Part shown: positions 45,671 to 58,913 of the stretch, in pieces
Layout: the number at the start of each line of letters is the position of its first letter
How positions within the stretch are numbered: position 1 is the stretch's first letter
Assembly (NCBI GenBank): GCA_035222895.1
Contig: JAVYIG010000867.1
Location: forward strand, 186,001 to 250,000
Direction: 5' to 3'
DNA from: Strongylocentrotus droebachiensis
Lineage: Eukaryota; Echinodermata; Echinoidea; Camarodonta; Strongylocentrotidae
Length of the DNA: 64,000 bases
Translations under genes and position numbers: made by a program
The notes under the pieces: generated by a model
Seen by the model: only the letters and a program-made list of their open reading frames with translations
Told to the model about the DNA's origin: nothing
The model's database searches: none

Positions 45671-46003
45671 CAGGTGCATATGAAACCATTATTTGAATTG
45701 TAAGAACTTGTTTTGTAGTTTCAGTATACATGTAATTCTCTCTCAGGCTATAGTTATAATTCATCAACGCTCAACTGGCAACAATTCTCAACTAAGTTAA
45801 TGTTAATGTAACATCAAGCGACTTGAGCATTCAATTAGAATGGATAATGGCACTTTATAAATCTCATGTATCATTATTTGTATCTTTTCAAAGAAGCACA
45901 TTTATACTGTTACTTGCAACAAAATACAATAATAGGTGGGTGCCAGGATGGATATACCCGAGTGCTCCCTTTCAAGGCCAAGTGCGGGAAAGGGTACAGT
46001 GGC

Positions 46004-46786
46004 TTAAAGGATAAGCCCACTCCAAAGAAAAATAATTTTAATAGAAGCAGAAAAATCAGACAAACCAATCAAAAAAAAGTTTGAGCAAAATCGGATAACT
46101 AATGAGAAAGTTATGAATTTTTGAAGAAGTATGTAAAACTATGGAACACTGAGAATCACAACACAAATTGCCAATTTGGTTATCAGTTTGTGACGTCATG
46201 TCCTCACTATTTATCAATTGCTTTTATAGTTTAATTTCCCTTTTTATCCCCCAAAACTTGATTTCCCCATGCCTTTGCCTAGGTTACCGGTATATGATTT
46301 GTATCATATTGCGTGCATGACGTTTCACAAAATCTTCTATGAACTTTAAAGAATCGATATTATTTTTTTTTCTGAATATTGCATATTCATAATTATTGAT
46401 TTGTATATCAGTTATCAAAATTCACATTGTTCAAGATTTAACTGGAAAAAATTACTCTATATTAGTGCATCCACACAAAACCACATTACTATCAATCTAA
46501 CTTTGATGCTGGTGTGAAGAAATAGCTAGGATTCATAGAGAGAAAATAGGAAATTTATATTATCAACGTAAAGAAAATAATTTGTGGATAGTGGATAGTG
46601 AGGACCTGACGTCACAGAGTGAGTGAGTTGCCAATTTGTCTAGTGATTTTCAAAGTTTTTCATGTCATTAAAAATTCATAACTTTCGTATTAGTTATCCG
46701 ATTTTGCTCAAACTGTTTTGATTGGTTTGTCTGATTTTTCTGCTTCTATTGAAAGTAATTTTTTTTGGAGTGGACTTGGGATTTAA
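46004..46786. mobile_element. TTAA-flanked element with about 105-bp inverted ends
   Basis: The left arm (AGCCCACTCCAAAGAAAAAT..ATAGAAGCAG..CCAATCA..AAATCGGATAACTAAT..AAGTTATGAATTTTT) is mirrored by the right arm at 46662-46780. TTAA sits at 46004-46007 and 46783-46786. Interior text GTGACGTCA and CCAATTTG links it to the 6437 repeat family. No coding capacity. Confidence 0.75.
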
Positions 46787-46980
46787 AGACACATTGCACT
46801 ACTTATAGCTACTTGCGCCCTCTATATAGAAAACAATGCCTAATAGGTGCATGTTGGTCCCCCATGATCCTCTTTTTCTTATGTTAATTGTGAGCTGATT
46901 TGATGAGATAACCACCTGTCAGTGAACTTGCAGGGACGTCTAATCCCCCCTGGCCAATCTATTACAGACGGCCTTTAAAT
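46787..46980. mobile_element. MITE, inverse relative of 15233-15398
   Basis: GCTGATTTGATGAGATAACC and CTACTTGCGCCCTCTATATAG match 15233-15398 in reverse orientation. The ends TTAAAGACACATTGCAC and ACGGCCTTTAAA are imperfect inverted repeats. Confidence 0.55.
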
Positions 46981-47013
46981 TATGAAAGTAATATGGTTCT
47001 CTTACAACAGTTA

Positions 47014-47462
47014 ATAGGGACTTTTAGAATGAGTGAACGAGAACACGACGAACGCCGACTGATCATGCGTGTCAACGTACTTAACTGCCCATGTTGGCTA
47101 CAATTAGAAATCTTTTAGATTGCACTCGACGATATGCATGCAGGAAGTAACACAATAAACATCACGGACAAAGAAAGAGGACATTCCTCATTCTACCCTC
47201 AACAAAAGAACATCCCTTCACTGCTAATATGTAAATATGTGTAGAACAGGTGCATGTGACACCTGTTCTACACATTTCAGCATGTAAAGGCGCTTTATAA
47301 ATGTCAATATGTAGGTATGTATTGCATGTACTAGATTTAGGAAAATCAAGGTTGACGCATTCTCGATCGCCGACTAAGACCACGTGACGCAGGCGCAGTG
47401 CCTTAAAATGACGTCACACGTTGCAGTCAAAGCTCTTGACGTGCATTTCTAAAAGTCCCTAT
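47014..47462. mobile_element. MITE with ATAGGGACTTTTAGAA ends and TA target
   Basis: ATAGGGACTTTTAGAA and TTCTAAAAGTCCCTAT are perfect inverted ends, with TA at 47012-47013 and 47463-47464. Inside, a perfect short palindrome TGTAGAACAGGTG..CACCTGTTCTACA lies at about 47236-47273. Likely Tc1/mariner-related. Confidence 0.75.
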
Positions 47463-48409
47463 TAGCTGATGAAGAACTACCACAATATGTGTGTATTATT
47501 AACTAGTTGTACATGTAATATTGTATTTGATTATGTCAATGTGTATACTATCCATGTTTCTTTCAATGGAGCCAACATGTATACACTGAATAACCAGTGG
47601 TTATGACATATACCCATGAACCAAAATTAATTATGGACCCACTTTTCATTTAATCTACAATATGAATGTCATGCTGTTTTCGTTTTCTTTCACATACATT
47701 TATGACAGAAATTATTACAACATTGGATAAGTTTTGTGTTGAGATGGAGGTTTGTATGCGGGCTATACACCTTTCTAGATACACATACTTTCATACTTTG
47801 ATTGCTTAGAGTGACATCGTTATAACTATTGCACAAGGCGATCTAGTCTAGAATCTGGCGGTTCTTTTTTTAGTAATTATAATCTATATTCCCTACACAT
47901 GCTTTAAGCCGCCAAATGTTCTGATTTTTTTTGCAGGGCATCCTAATTTAAGAATCACGCCAGAGATGACAGAGGAGCAATATATTTTAAGCATGACCCC
48001 CCAAAACATGAAAATCAGTATTGATTTTATTATTTACGATATAAATCTACGTATCTACCTATTCTACTTTGCTATTGTTGCACCTCAACATTGCATAACC
48101 GAAACTTAAAACACATCGCCAAATTGCTCATACCCCCCCGACCAATGGCGCCCTCCGTGACCCTTGCGTCCGAGCGCCGCCAACGTAACCTCTTCCTCTT
48201 ATCACGAGTTCCCTAGGACACACCTTGGTAAAGGCGCTGGGGATGGAGGGAGGGAAAATAGGTAGATACGTAGATTTATATCGTAAATAATAAAATCAAT
48301 ACTGATTTTCATGATTTACATCAATAAATCAACGTATCTACCTATTCTACTTTGCTAAAGACCAGCACAGATTAATGCCGGGTGGTAAAAACCAAGCAAA
48401 CTCATCAAT

Positions 48410-49400
48410 TTAATGAGAAATAGACGACGAAGCCGCCTTCAGAGAAGCGACCACAAAGGCTCGTTCGCCCGCGGGCACATCTTTGAGGTAAAAAGCAGTA
48501 AAAGAACTCGGAGACTTCCAAAAAGCTGCTTTACAGATATCTTGAACTGAAACTCCGATGAAAAGAGCCCAAGACGTACTGACACTGTGAGTATCGTGGG
48601 CACGAGGAGTCCTGCCAGGCGTCAAGGCCTCAGGGCCCGCAGCCTTGATAGCCAAGACTAACCACCTGGAGATCGTATCCCGAGATGCCGCCGAAAGTGG
48701 CTCTCGAGAAACCAGAAAGAGCTGATCCGACTTGCGAAAAGGCTTCGTCTTGTAAAGATACCATTTGAGGGCGCGAACGGGACACCACAGTCCGTCCCCG
48801 AAGACCGAAGAAAAATCCGACAAGGGATGAAGCACCACTTCCACTGAACCCGACGTGTCAGACTGATTCTAAGCAATAAAAGAAGCCTTGGGAATCAAAC
48901 GAACCCCACGTCCTTCCCAGCGGATATGCCCAGGGGCAGCTGAAAGGGTATGAAGTGAGCTCCTACGCTGACCAGAAGTGATTACCATGAGAAAAACCGT
49001 CTTGACCGTAGTAAGCAGAAGCGTCGCAGAACACAGCGGTTCGAAGGGAGTGCCAAAACCTTGGGTAAACTCCACACTGGCGTCAGAGGTCTGAAGAAGG
49101 GTCTCTTAAGGAAGAAAGACTTCAAAAGAGCCGCTAGCTGAGGAGCAGAAGAAACCGAAGTACCATCGGCAAACCCCGAAAACAAAACCGCAGCTATAGC
49201 AGACCGATAGCCACAAATCGTTGACAGAACTCTCCCCTTGTCATACAAAGAGATCAGAAAGTCAGCAATAGAAGGTAAAGACGCCTCTCTAGGGGCGACG
49301 CCCACCTCCTCACACCAAGTGTGAAAAGCATCCAACCAGGAGTTGTAAACCGTCCTGGTCGACTCTCGTCTACTCTGGACTAGAAATTGTGCAGCACGTT
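48410..49400 (-). pseudogene. DIRS copy B tyrosine recombinase, broken
   Basis: It starts like copy A (ERAAQFLVQSRRESTRTVYN) but shifts frame near 49065 (after SLPKVLALPS), and a stop (TAG) follows KASFIA near 48867. The catalytic pieces survive separately: SGQRRSSLH, HDTHSV in place of HDTRSV (the H-x-x-R arginine is lost), and FTAFYLKDV. It cannot be active. Confidence 0.8.
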
Positions 49401-51148
49401 CGGAGAAACCTGACGAACGAGCCCTCTTCCCGATAACCGCCAAGCGGTCAGACAGAGGATTTCCGGCCGCTGGTGTAGAATACCAGACAGAGGTTGCGAC
49501 ACCAGATCCGGATGACATGGCAACGACCACGGAGTCCCCACCAGGAGGGTCAGGAGGTCCTGAAACCACGACCTCGCCGGCCACCAAGGAGCTATGAGAA
49601 TCATCATCGCTCGATCTTCCCTGATCTTCCAGAGCACACGGGGAAACAACGCGAACGGAGGAAAGGCGTAAGCCCTCCATCCCTCCACGGGATCGCGAAA
49701 GCGTCCAGAGCAAAAGCTCCTGGTTCCCGGACTCTCGAGAATATCGAGGAAAACGATGGTCGAACGAAGTTGCGAAGAGATCGATGTCGAGAACACCGAA
49801 CACTCTCCCCAGTTGCCTGAAGACAGTCGGAGACAGAGTCCACTCTGAGGGAAAGCACTTGCCTCTGGAGAGAAAGTCCGCTAAGATATTCTCTTCGCCC
49901 GGGATATGTGATGCAATCGGGAACACCCTCGCCCCCTTGCACCACGCCCAGAGTTGAGAGGCCAACTCGTTCAGAGCCACAGAATGAGTGCCTCCCTGTC
50001 TGTTGATGTACGCCATCACCGATACGTTGTCCGTAAGAATCAGAACCGAACGACCCACCAGACGAGCACGGAAGTGACGAAGCGAAGCAAACACTCCCAT
50101 GAGTTCCAACACATTGATGTGGGGCAGAAAGTCCAGATGACTCCAGTCTCCTGAAATCATTGACCCCTGGCAATGACCTCCCCAAACCAACAGCGACGCG
50201 TCCGTGGTGACGGTCACGGAAGGGAGAGGAACTCGGAAGCGTTTGCCCTGAAGGAAGAAGGAACGACGAAGCCAAGGACCTAGAAGACCCTTGATTCTGG
50301 ACAACAGGGGGATCCACGACAAAAGAGAACTCACGCTCGGCTGATAAAACTCCAACAGAAAGAGTTGGAAGGGACTCATCAATAGTCGACAATCTGGAAG
50401 CATGTCGACTAGACTGGAGAGAAACCCTAGCCACTGAAGCCAACACTCGGCTTTCACCCGACGTGCACATCTCAGAGACCGAGCAGTCCTGACTATCGTC
50501 TCGACCCTGTCGAGCCTGGGACGAGCCAGCTGATGACGAATGTCCAGCTGAGCACCTAGGTAAGACGGCGTGCGAGTCGGAACGAATTCTGATTTCTCCC
50601 AAATTATGAGAAATCCGAGATCTTGAGTCGTGCTGATCAGAATCTGCATATGATCCAACAGCATGACTGACGCCACGACTCTCGTGAAAATCCGAGGAGC
50701 AGGGCGCAAACCGAACAGGAGCGCTCTGTAACGGTAGAATTTGCCCAGGAAGGCAAAACCCCACAAGATCCCGCGACCGCGGATGTATCGGCACATGAAA
50801 ATAAGCGTCGCGAAGATCCAAAGAAACCGCGACGTCTGCGGGATTCAATGAAGAAAGGATGGTTGCCAGATGATCCATTCGGAAATGAACCTTTCCCAAA
50901 TGAAGGTTAAACCGCTTCATGTTGAGAATCATTCTTAAAGAACCCGAGCACTTGGGAATTACGAACACCGGCGACAAACAAAGACACGGGTGATCGTCTA
51001 CTTCCTCTATTGCCCCCTTCTCTAACAGAGACACGAATTCAGAGGAAATGTGACTCTGAAAAAGAGGGGACATGATCGGAGAGCGGCTCCGGAGGACGCC
51101 ATTCGGAAGAGGTTCCACAAAATCTATGAAGAACCCTTCTCGTACCAC
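49401..51148 (-). pseudogene. DIRS copy B RT/RNase H, catalytic motif deleted
   Basis: The RT entry (LLEKGAIEEV, SLDLRDAYFHVPIHPRSRDL) is in one frame, then shifts near 50780. The palm loses 26 codons: VVASVM joins directly to LLDHMQ, so the YLDD segment is gone. RNase H motifs (TVTTDASLL, LTDNVSVMAYINRQGG, HIPGEENILADFLSR) remain. A further shift lies near 49740. Confidence 0.85.
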
Positions 51149-51249
51149 CGACAGAACAAATGCGTCGCTGGTGATCTTCTCCCACGCCAGGAGAAATCTC
51201 CGGAGCCGCCCGCCGACCTAAGACCCAAGCACTCGGGGGAAGCCATCAT

Positions 51250-53440
51250 CTAGAGAATGACTTCCCACCACCACGAAAGGGAGTCCGGGAAGATAGAAGA
51301 ATCACGGTAAGAAGAACCTCGAGACGAAGGACGACCACGATCCTGGTATTCCTCCTCGGCCGGGTACCAGTCCTGAGGGCGGCCCTTAGACTGGCCGACG
51401 TTCTTACGAAAAGAACCCGAAATCTCCAAACTTTTCTTACGAGGTCTGGAGGAAGGAACCGGTTCTTGGACATCGCGACAAGCAACGGACAGGTCTCGAG
51501 CCTGCTTCTCACCATCAATCTCGGCTTGCAGTAGAGTAGTGAAACTATCTCCACAAAGGTGGGGGCTGGCCACTGGAATCTGCGGAAGCAGTCCTGGAAT
51601 TTGATGCGGTCGAATGCCCAAATAAGTGAGCACAGCCTCCCGACGATACTTCTCGATGGAATGCGAAGTCACCGCAAGCCGTGAGAAAAGATCAAACAAC
51701 AAATTGTCACTTTTATCAAAAGGACCACGAGTCCCAAACTTCTTCCCCAAACGACTGGCCACCGCCACAAGTTTGGGAGAAACCCGTTTAGGACACAAAT
51801 ACAAATCCGCATCCTGAGGAACGAAAGCGTACTTGTCCACCTGCCGCTTAAGAAATCCCGTCGATGACGACAAGTCTTCTGCGGCATTCACAAATTCTTC
51901 TTTGTGTAGATCAGGAAGAAACAGTCCCTGAAACGCTGAAGAGTCCGATTTAGAAGACAGGAAGCCCCGCCGATAACTCCGGGACGACACAAGAATCGGG
52001 CACATATTTGTGAAACAAGGCTAACGAATCCGCCGCCAGAGACACAAACGGAAGTAGACGCATCATCCCCCGCAACTGAACCAGACGACTGAGCGATGGA
52101 ACCAGTGTCCCAACGATCAACCGAGCCCCCCCTATCTTGACCAGATAAACAGGGACGATCCCCGCCTCTCGGAGCGCCCAACGAAGCGTGAGGCGGAGAA
52201 GCAAAAAAGAGAGGACCCCGGCTGAATACGACAACTCGAAACCCGCACCGGCGACTGCTCAGGCGAGATCGATGCATCTTCGGAAAACTCCGAAAATAAA
52301 TCAACCGCGATCGGATCCGAAAGTGAAGTAGGACGAACCGGAGGAGCCGACTCGGGCACCGAAGATCGAAAAGCGTCAGCAAAAGCCCGCATCCAATCCG
52401 AAAATTCCGGCGGGGGTGGAGGCACCGACGGAGGGAGAGTAGCCACCAAAGGCGGACCCCGAGGAGCCGCAAACGGTGCCATAAAATCAGAGCGCGGATT
52501 CTTTGAAGGATAAACAAAATCCGAGGAAGAACCGGCCACAGCGTCCCGGGAACCCCGCCTCTTACGAGACGTAGCGGTAACGGAAAAGGCCGAAGAAACG
52601 GGACGGTTATCCGATAAAAGCCCGATGGTAGGAGCTCCCCGCAAACCGAATCGGGAAAACGGAACACGCACCGACGGAGAGGCGCGGTTAGTTGAAGCCC
52701 CAGGATCCGACTCGGATGCACGGGTATCCGGACCGAAATCCGGAACCGGCAAATCCGACAAAGGGACAGAAGAACCGATCGGTGACCGGTTCAAGTCCGG
52801 ATCCACGGAAGCAACCCGAATATCCGTCGATGGATTTGTGCACCGACCAAACAAAAGACCTGACGGAACAATTGTTGGCGGTGCAGAACTAAGGCCCGTT
52901 CCACCCAGGGTAAGAACCTCTGGGTTTCCGGGAACCGTCCCGAGAGGAGATAAAATCGCCCCCTCGACCATTCTCATAGGCTTGCCTTGCCCGCATAAAT
53001 GTCTGCTGACATTTGCATCCCCGGGGTTTGCGGTGTCACCACCGCTCCCGAGGGGCGTTAGAATCCTTCGTCTTCGTATCCGTCGATGGATTTGTGCACC
53101 GACCAAACAAAAGACCTGACGGAACAATTGTTGGCGGTGCAGAACTAAGGCCCGTTCCACCCAGGGTAAGAACCTCTGGGTTTCCGGGAACCGTCCCGAG
53201 AGGAGATAAAATCGCCCCCTCGACCATTCTCATAGGCTTGCCTTGCCCGCATAAATGTCTGCTGACATTTGCATCCCCGGGGTTTGCGGTGTCACCACCG
53301 CTCCCGAGGGGCGTAACTAACGAAGACTTATTACTAGAATCCTTCGTCTTCTTTCTCGCGACAGAACTTGATTTCTTCTTCGTGAAACCTGCTAAGAGAA
53401 AATAAGAACTGCGAGACATATTATAACCTGCGGGAAAGAA
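51250..53440 (-). pseudogene. DIRS copy B gag, duplicated and split
   Basis: The first part is open as two pieces because a 256-bp segment is repeated (52821-53076 and 53077-53332). It ends SSLFIWSR at 52132 exactly as in copy A, with the same T6 run near 52204-52209. The second part continues in the next frame (SPPHASLGAPRGGDRPCL..) and shifts again near 52005. A segment of about 47 residues present in copy A (from SLTASGLRMSVVMD on) is missing. Confidence 0.75.
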
Positions 53441-54247
53441 AATTAAACAAAGGGTACGAGCAATTATCAACAAGAATTAAAGAATTAAATAAACTACCAG
53501 TGACTAAAACACCCCACCGACTACCCCCGCACGCACCCGAGGCCTCGGAGGAGTGAGGACGGGCAAACGCGAAAGCGGAAACGTAACAGTAGTCGGCAAG
53601 AAAACGTTCTAGAATACTGATAAATAAATAAATTCACGGAGTGAAACTACTCTCTAACGAACAAGAAATCGTAGAGAATATTATAAAAGGCGAAAATGCG
53701 AACCAAAAAGTGACTAAAGAGGAAAAACTCTTCAACTTTTGGGAGCGATTTTTAGTGTAACTTATCCGTTCGGATGCGAAGAGATAAGAGGAAGAGGTTA
53801 CGTTGGCGGCGCTCGGACGCAAGGGTCACGGAGGGCGCCATTGGTCGGGGGGGTATGAGCAATTTGGCGATGTGTTTTAAGTTTCGGTTATGCAATGTTG
53901 AGGTGCAACAATAGCAAAGTAGAATAGGTAGATACGTTGATTTATTGATGTAAATAGCAGTATTTGTACTGCATCCCTCGTGTCAATTCTCAAAAATGGA
54001 TACATGTATTTTAACAAAATAGGCATGTCAGAATGTATTTATTTGTAGAGAAACTTAACATGCGTTTCTTAGTGTGCGTATTCATTGTTGACTTTTGTTG
54101 TATGCACAAGTATAACTATACCGGTCAATGTTTGTATGTATAATGCCCAACAGTCGGTAGTAAATTTCATGCCTGTAATTTTTACCGATTACAGGCTTAG
54201 AATCTTTGTATGCGTATATATATATATATATATAAACTATAACAAAC

Positions 54248-55896
54248 CATTCCATGTTGTTCCATGATGAATAAATAACCAGAAGTTGTGTGAGTTGGCA
54301 TGTCTTTATCGATAGTCAGTATTCTCTCGTCTGCAAATATCTGTTGTCCTACTGCTTTCGCTGTGTCTTTGCTATACGCTTCAAAAGTGACATCTACAAG
54401 AAAATCAAAGTTATTTCTTCTTGGTTGTTCGTACGCGAGGTATTCTGTCATGGGTATTGGATGAAGAGGACTTATACCACTGTGTACATCTTTTTGTTGT
54501 ATTTTCTGGACAATATCAAGTCCAACCTCCTTTCCCAGGGCAGCGGTGAAATACAAAAGGTACCGGTATTCTTGTGGGTTATGGCTCAGTACTTCGCCTA
54601 TTGACCTACTGTACTCGTAGTGATTCGTGTCATATAGAGAGGCAAGATAAACAGATGCAATATATTCTTGAAATAATTTGTGAGGAAAGAAGACACTAGA
54701 GGTTATAGGCTGTGAAGCAGTCAAAGTTCTTTTCCATCTGGATACATTTCGATTTTCCCGACTTAGAACTCCGATTCTGCAACACGTCTCCATAGCTTCG
54801 TTACACGAGCTGAAATCAACCTCATTAAAAACCAATTTCTTATTCAGGAGTCCTGTGAATGCAATCGATCCTATGCTTTGCAAACAAAGCTTGATATTTT
54901 CCTTTTCCTTGTCCAGATGGGCTTCATGTAACACTTTGACAACCTTTGACACATAATGGTCTCCTAGAAACATGATCATTTGTTCAAATAATTGAGAAAA
55001 TGTCTTCAGTCTGCGTATTGTTTCTCGTTTCTCACTGTCACAATTTTTCCATAAGATACATAGCATTGCTACGTAAATTGGGAAGGGTGCCATGTTCTCC
55101 TTGATTACATCATTCACTTCAATAAACTGACTCAGTTCTAATCCTGCCTTTTCATCATTCACGAAGTACTTGCTGATGTATGTCGAGACATTTTCAGCAC
55201 TAAATCCTTCAACTGCAATGAAAGCATAAGACCTACTCAATCCTTCATTGGATTTGATCTGATCCGCCCTCCACGGTCTTGTTGTCACCAGAACTATGCA
55301 TTGCTTGAATTTCTCCAATCGTAGAATCTGGGAAATATCTGAGCTTTCTTTGGCAGAGAGGTCCCCATCATACTCATCGAGTCCATCAAGTACAATCAGA
55401 ACCTTTGTAGGTTGAGACAATATATAATTTTCGATCTGTTTAGGGTTTATTGCATTATTGTCAGAGAGATAGGTTTTCATAATATCACCAATTGTCTGAC
55501 CCTTGACAACGTTGCGCAGGGTTATAACCAGAACCCAACTGAAGCGCTGAAACTCTGGAGATCCATTGACCCAATCCCATGCAATCTTAGAACAGAAGGT
55601 CGTTTTACCAACACCACCTTCACCTTCAACCAGCAGACGTTTAGGAAGCACCCCGTTAACTTTCGTAGTAAGCAGATCAATGTAATCCAGTGGCGTTTTG
55701 GTTCCAATTGTTCCCATTTTGTTCCTGAGCAGCGTTAAGTTCGTGTAAATTTGCTCGAATTCAACGATGATATTGAAATCAAGCGGGTCAGGTTTGATTT
55801 TGCACATCTGTTCGCGATAGAATGTCTTCAAGTCTTCCCCACACTGAAGAACCTGAGCCTCAGTCATGAATGGTTGGGAAGTATCCAGTATTGGAT
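54248..55896 (-). CDS. NLR NACHT ATPase exon
   Basis: 1,649 nt after CTCCGTACAG; phase 2-nt start, phase 0 end at ATG|GTTTGT. About residues 151-699. The Walker A P-loop GEGGVGKTT lies at about 241-249 and Walker B KVLIVLDGLDEYDG at about 314-327, with a VLVTTRPWRADQIK sensor-1 segment and a FSQLFEQMIMFL..FFPHKLFQEYIASVYLASL winged-helix/helical part. This is the nucleotide-binding oligomerisation module of an NLR, cytosolic, switching on ADP/ATP exchange. All core motifs are intact. Reading on past the donor runs into a (TA)n repeat coding YIYIYI to a stop at 54197, which supports splicing at or near 54248. The donor is not a strong consensus. Confidence 0.9.
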
Positions 55897-56205
55897 CTGT
55901 ACGGAGATTAAAAACAATTGATGTAAATGTAATAACATATCTATTTCAACAGATGTTAGAAATAAGGACACAGATATTAAATGCCTAAAGCGTCTAGAAA
56001 GGCAACTGAAATCCTTGGTTGATAAATTGTTTTGGTTAGTCGCACACACTGGGAAGATATCAATATTAGGCCCGTTTACAAACACCCTTTTGAAAAATCG
56101 TCGAATTTTCGGAATAATATTCACACTACTAGGAAAAAAAATTACAAGTTTGGTCCTATTGTTTGGTGAGTAGTGCGTATGCAACACTTTCTCAGCGCCC
56201 TGCAT

Positions 56206-57720
56206 GCGTTAGCACGAAAGCAAGTAGAGCCACGTAAGCAAAAAACAGTGTTTACCCTGCAAAAAAAAGATGTAACTTCGGCAGGCGCTTTTTACAAAAC
56301 CACACTCCAGAGGTGAATTTTTCAATATGGATTTTTTGTCACATTTGCTGTATGTTGCTATGCAATGCAACTAACTACTGGCGAAACACTGGAATGTGAA
56401 AAAAATTGAAGACTTTTGGTTGCATTGTAAATGCATCTTATATCAAAATCAAGGTAACTCATTTTATCAATCAAACCCTTTGGTTGCTATGATAAATAAA
56501 GAAATGTATAACTAAGGAAATTAACCCATGCAAACACTGAAATAGTGGAATCTTTTAGCTTAGGAAAAGAAAGCGCTTACCCATCACAAAAACATGAAAG
56601 GCAACATTTCCCAAGTTAGTGACAATTTTCCAGAATTCCCGCTATCGCCAATACTCCCAAATGTCTGGATGTTACTTTCATGCCCCCATTTCAAATACCC
56701 TTAGGGATAGCTTGGTGACTAATTAGTGGCTTCCAGTCTATTTCATGTAGCCGATTCGGTCCCTGCAGCACGCGCCTGTTAGTAGTCACAAGCTACCTCT
56801 CTGTAGCGAATTGCATGCTGTTCCTTAATGAATATTGCCTGCCCTCATAAATCCTGAGGAGCAGGCGTAAATAGGTTTACAAGAAAAAAGTGGGGGGAGG
56901 GCGGCAACTCAATATTTTGAAATAAGGAAGCTGATGCTGCCACTATTACAAATAAAGTGTCAAAAGTTTGCGCTCGCTCTTTTCATTAGGTCACAACTTA
57001 AAACCATAGGACACTTGATATACAGATAATGGTCATCCCCGATAGAAGAATTAAGCCTGCAGAGCTGACAGGCTGTTCCAGTTGTTCGTACAAATAAACA
57101 GTATAAGTGGGATGGGTGGGATTTGAAGGAATGAACTAAAAATCTAACCCAGATACCCTCTAAAAGTTTTTTCCCCAACGCACCTATGAATGACGCATAT
57201 GCACACACACACACACACATGCATAAACTCAACATATATGTATTATGACGAGAGACAAATTACCCTTTTCAACCATGTCTCTATCGTAACTGTAGTTATC
57301 AAGATATTCACACCTCGAGTATTTCAACCATTTTTTAAACACATTTTTGAACAGTCTCGAGTTCATAAACAAATTTTGAAATGCTAGATATGTTAATTGC
57401 CAACGTAGGGTTTTATATACAGTAGGTTTGCGGTTGCACCATGTGTGTGAGAGAGAGAGAGGTTTGAGGAGTCCTGAACAGGACTCTGACTCGGTAATCT
57501 TTCTTGGAGGAGTGTAGTCCTGAAAAGGACTGTTTGTTATCTTTCTTGGCATATAGGGTTTTAGTTATATACATGTTTGCTTTGATGTTTCGGGAAATGT
57601 TGGCTTGACTCCTTGCCCTTTAATATTTGACTTAACGTCAAAATATTTTCAAGTATAATTGCTATCATTATATTTCTAGTTCCAAACGGCTTCCAAAATA
57701 TAACAGCATTTCACACTAAC
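56206..57720. other. NLR intron, no exon supported
   Basis: Holds a pyrimidine/purine mixture, an (AC)n run at 57199-57220 and the dispersed repeat at 57421-57545. Short open frames (56960-57235 minus) show no domain. Confidence 0.5.
57421..57545. repeat. Dispersed repeat, uninterrupted copy
   Basis: GCGGTTGCACCATGTGTGTGAGAGAGAG then paired GTCCTGAACAGGACT and GTCCTGAAAAGGACT. It is related to 41632-41950, where a hAT-like MITE interrupts it. Confidence 0.65.
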
Positions 57721-57750
57721 TATTTGCTGGACTTGATCATGTATACTCAC

Positions 57751-57783
57751 CCTGAGTTGGGGTGTCTTGTGTCGAGTATCCAC
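57751..57783 (-). CDS. NLR 33-nt linker exon
   Basis: A 33-nt block with acceptor AACTAATAG and strong donor GTGAGT. It joins in phase from the Death exon (G|GT) and to the NACHT exon (G|AT), reading G-GYSTQDTPTQ-D. There is no domain; it links the Death and NACHT modules. The double phase match is the main support. Confidence 0.7.
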
Positions 57784-58913
57784 CTATTAGTTAAAATGAG
57801 ACAACTGTATCTAAATTGAATGCTCTTTAAAACAAATATGTAATTCAACATTGTCATGTTGATCAATATTTACAAGAAATATGATCATATTATAAATACA
57901 AATGAACAGCTCTGAACTTTAAACCTGACGAAGAGGGAGTACCTAGCTGTTTTCAAAAAATTGTTTTGGGCAATTGCTCTTTTCTTTACTCTACCACTAA
58001 ACGTGACAAGCCTCCAACAAATTTCTCAGTCACGTGAATTGTACCCCTCCCGTGGTCCCACCATTAAACGGATTGATGCCTGTGTAACTGTGTTTATACA
58101 GTCATTATTTTAAAAAATTCTTGCTTTTATGCCCAAAAAAATGTTTATAGGCATGCAATTAAGTACATAACCGCTATTTTGTTGAATTCTCTAATTAAAA
58201 TTTATGATTTTCAATTTCTAAACAGTAACCTTTTACAACGGACAATTAGCATATTTCAAGGGGCACATATGCCTCCTCCTCCCCCACCCACACGCACACA
58301 CACTCAATTCCTAATCTGAAAAAAGTAACTGCATTTTTAAGTCAAGTACGGTACAAATCTATCGCGAGGTAGATACAAAAAAAGATAATCAAATTCTTGA
58401 TAAATCTTATAAATCATGGACATTTTGGCAAAAGGTTACCCGCTGCTCGGCTGACCTTATGAAGCAGTGGTGTGAAGCCAACATTCAAACAATGAGGAGA
58501 AGATAAGAACGAGTTGTAGTATCTCACAATAGGCATAATAGCTAAATGAAACTGGAGACATATTGAATGCCATTGTGTTATGTAATGAAATCAATGTAAA
58601 TTATCCTTAAACATGTATCTAGTTTTTTAAAAGAAATTTGAAAGAAAATATTGCCAAAGTATTTACTCCTTTTCAAATATTTACTATAGATAAATTCAAT
58701 GAAAGGGGTGTTACTAATTACACTAGAATATTGTGAAAATATATGTCATATCAAAACAGTGATATTCTTGTTGAAAAACATGAACATGGGTAATTATTGA
58801 CTTGGAGTGCCCCAATCCCCCCTCCCCCTCCCTCTCCCCCTTCCCCGCGTCACATATGTCTACACATATACTATTAGGACAGTCGCGTGAAATAAACTGC
58901 ACAGTGCACTCAC

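Larger units (their letters stand above)
48007..53956 (-). mobile_element. DIRS-type retrotransposon, copy B (inactive)
   Basis: A 5.95-kb relative of copy A in the opposite orientation, so it is sense to the host gene. Inverted terminal repeats are at about 48025-48230 and 53783-53956. The internal complementary region is at about 48262-48358. It ends about 290 bp from the NACHT exon. It carries a 256-bp duplication in gag, in-frame and other deletions in gag and RT, and a frame change and stop in the recombinase. No target duplication is visible, as expected for DIRS. Confidence 0.9.

Noticed and set aside
49494..53405. Plus-strand frames within DIRS copy B
   Set aside because: Antisense shadows of the broken minus-strand genes.
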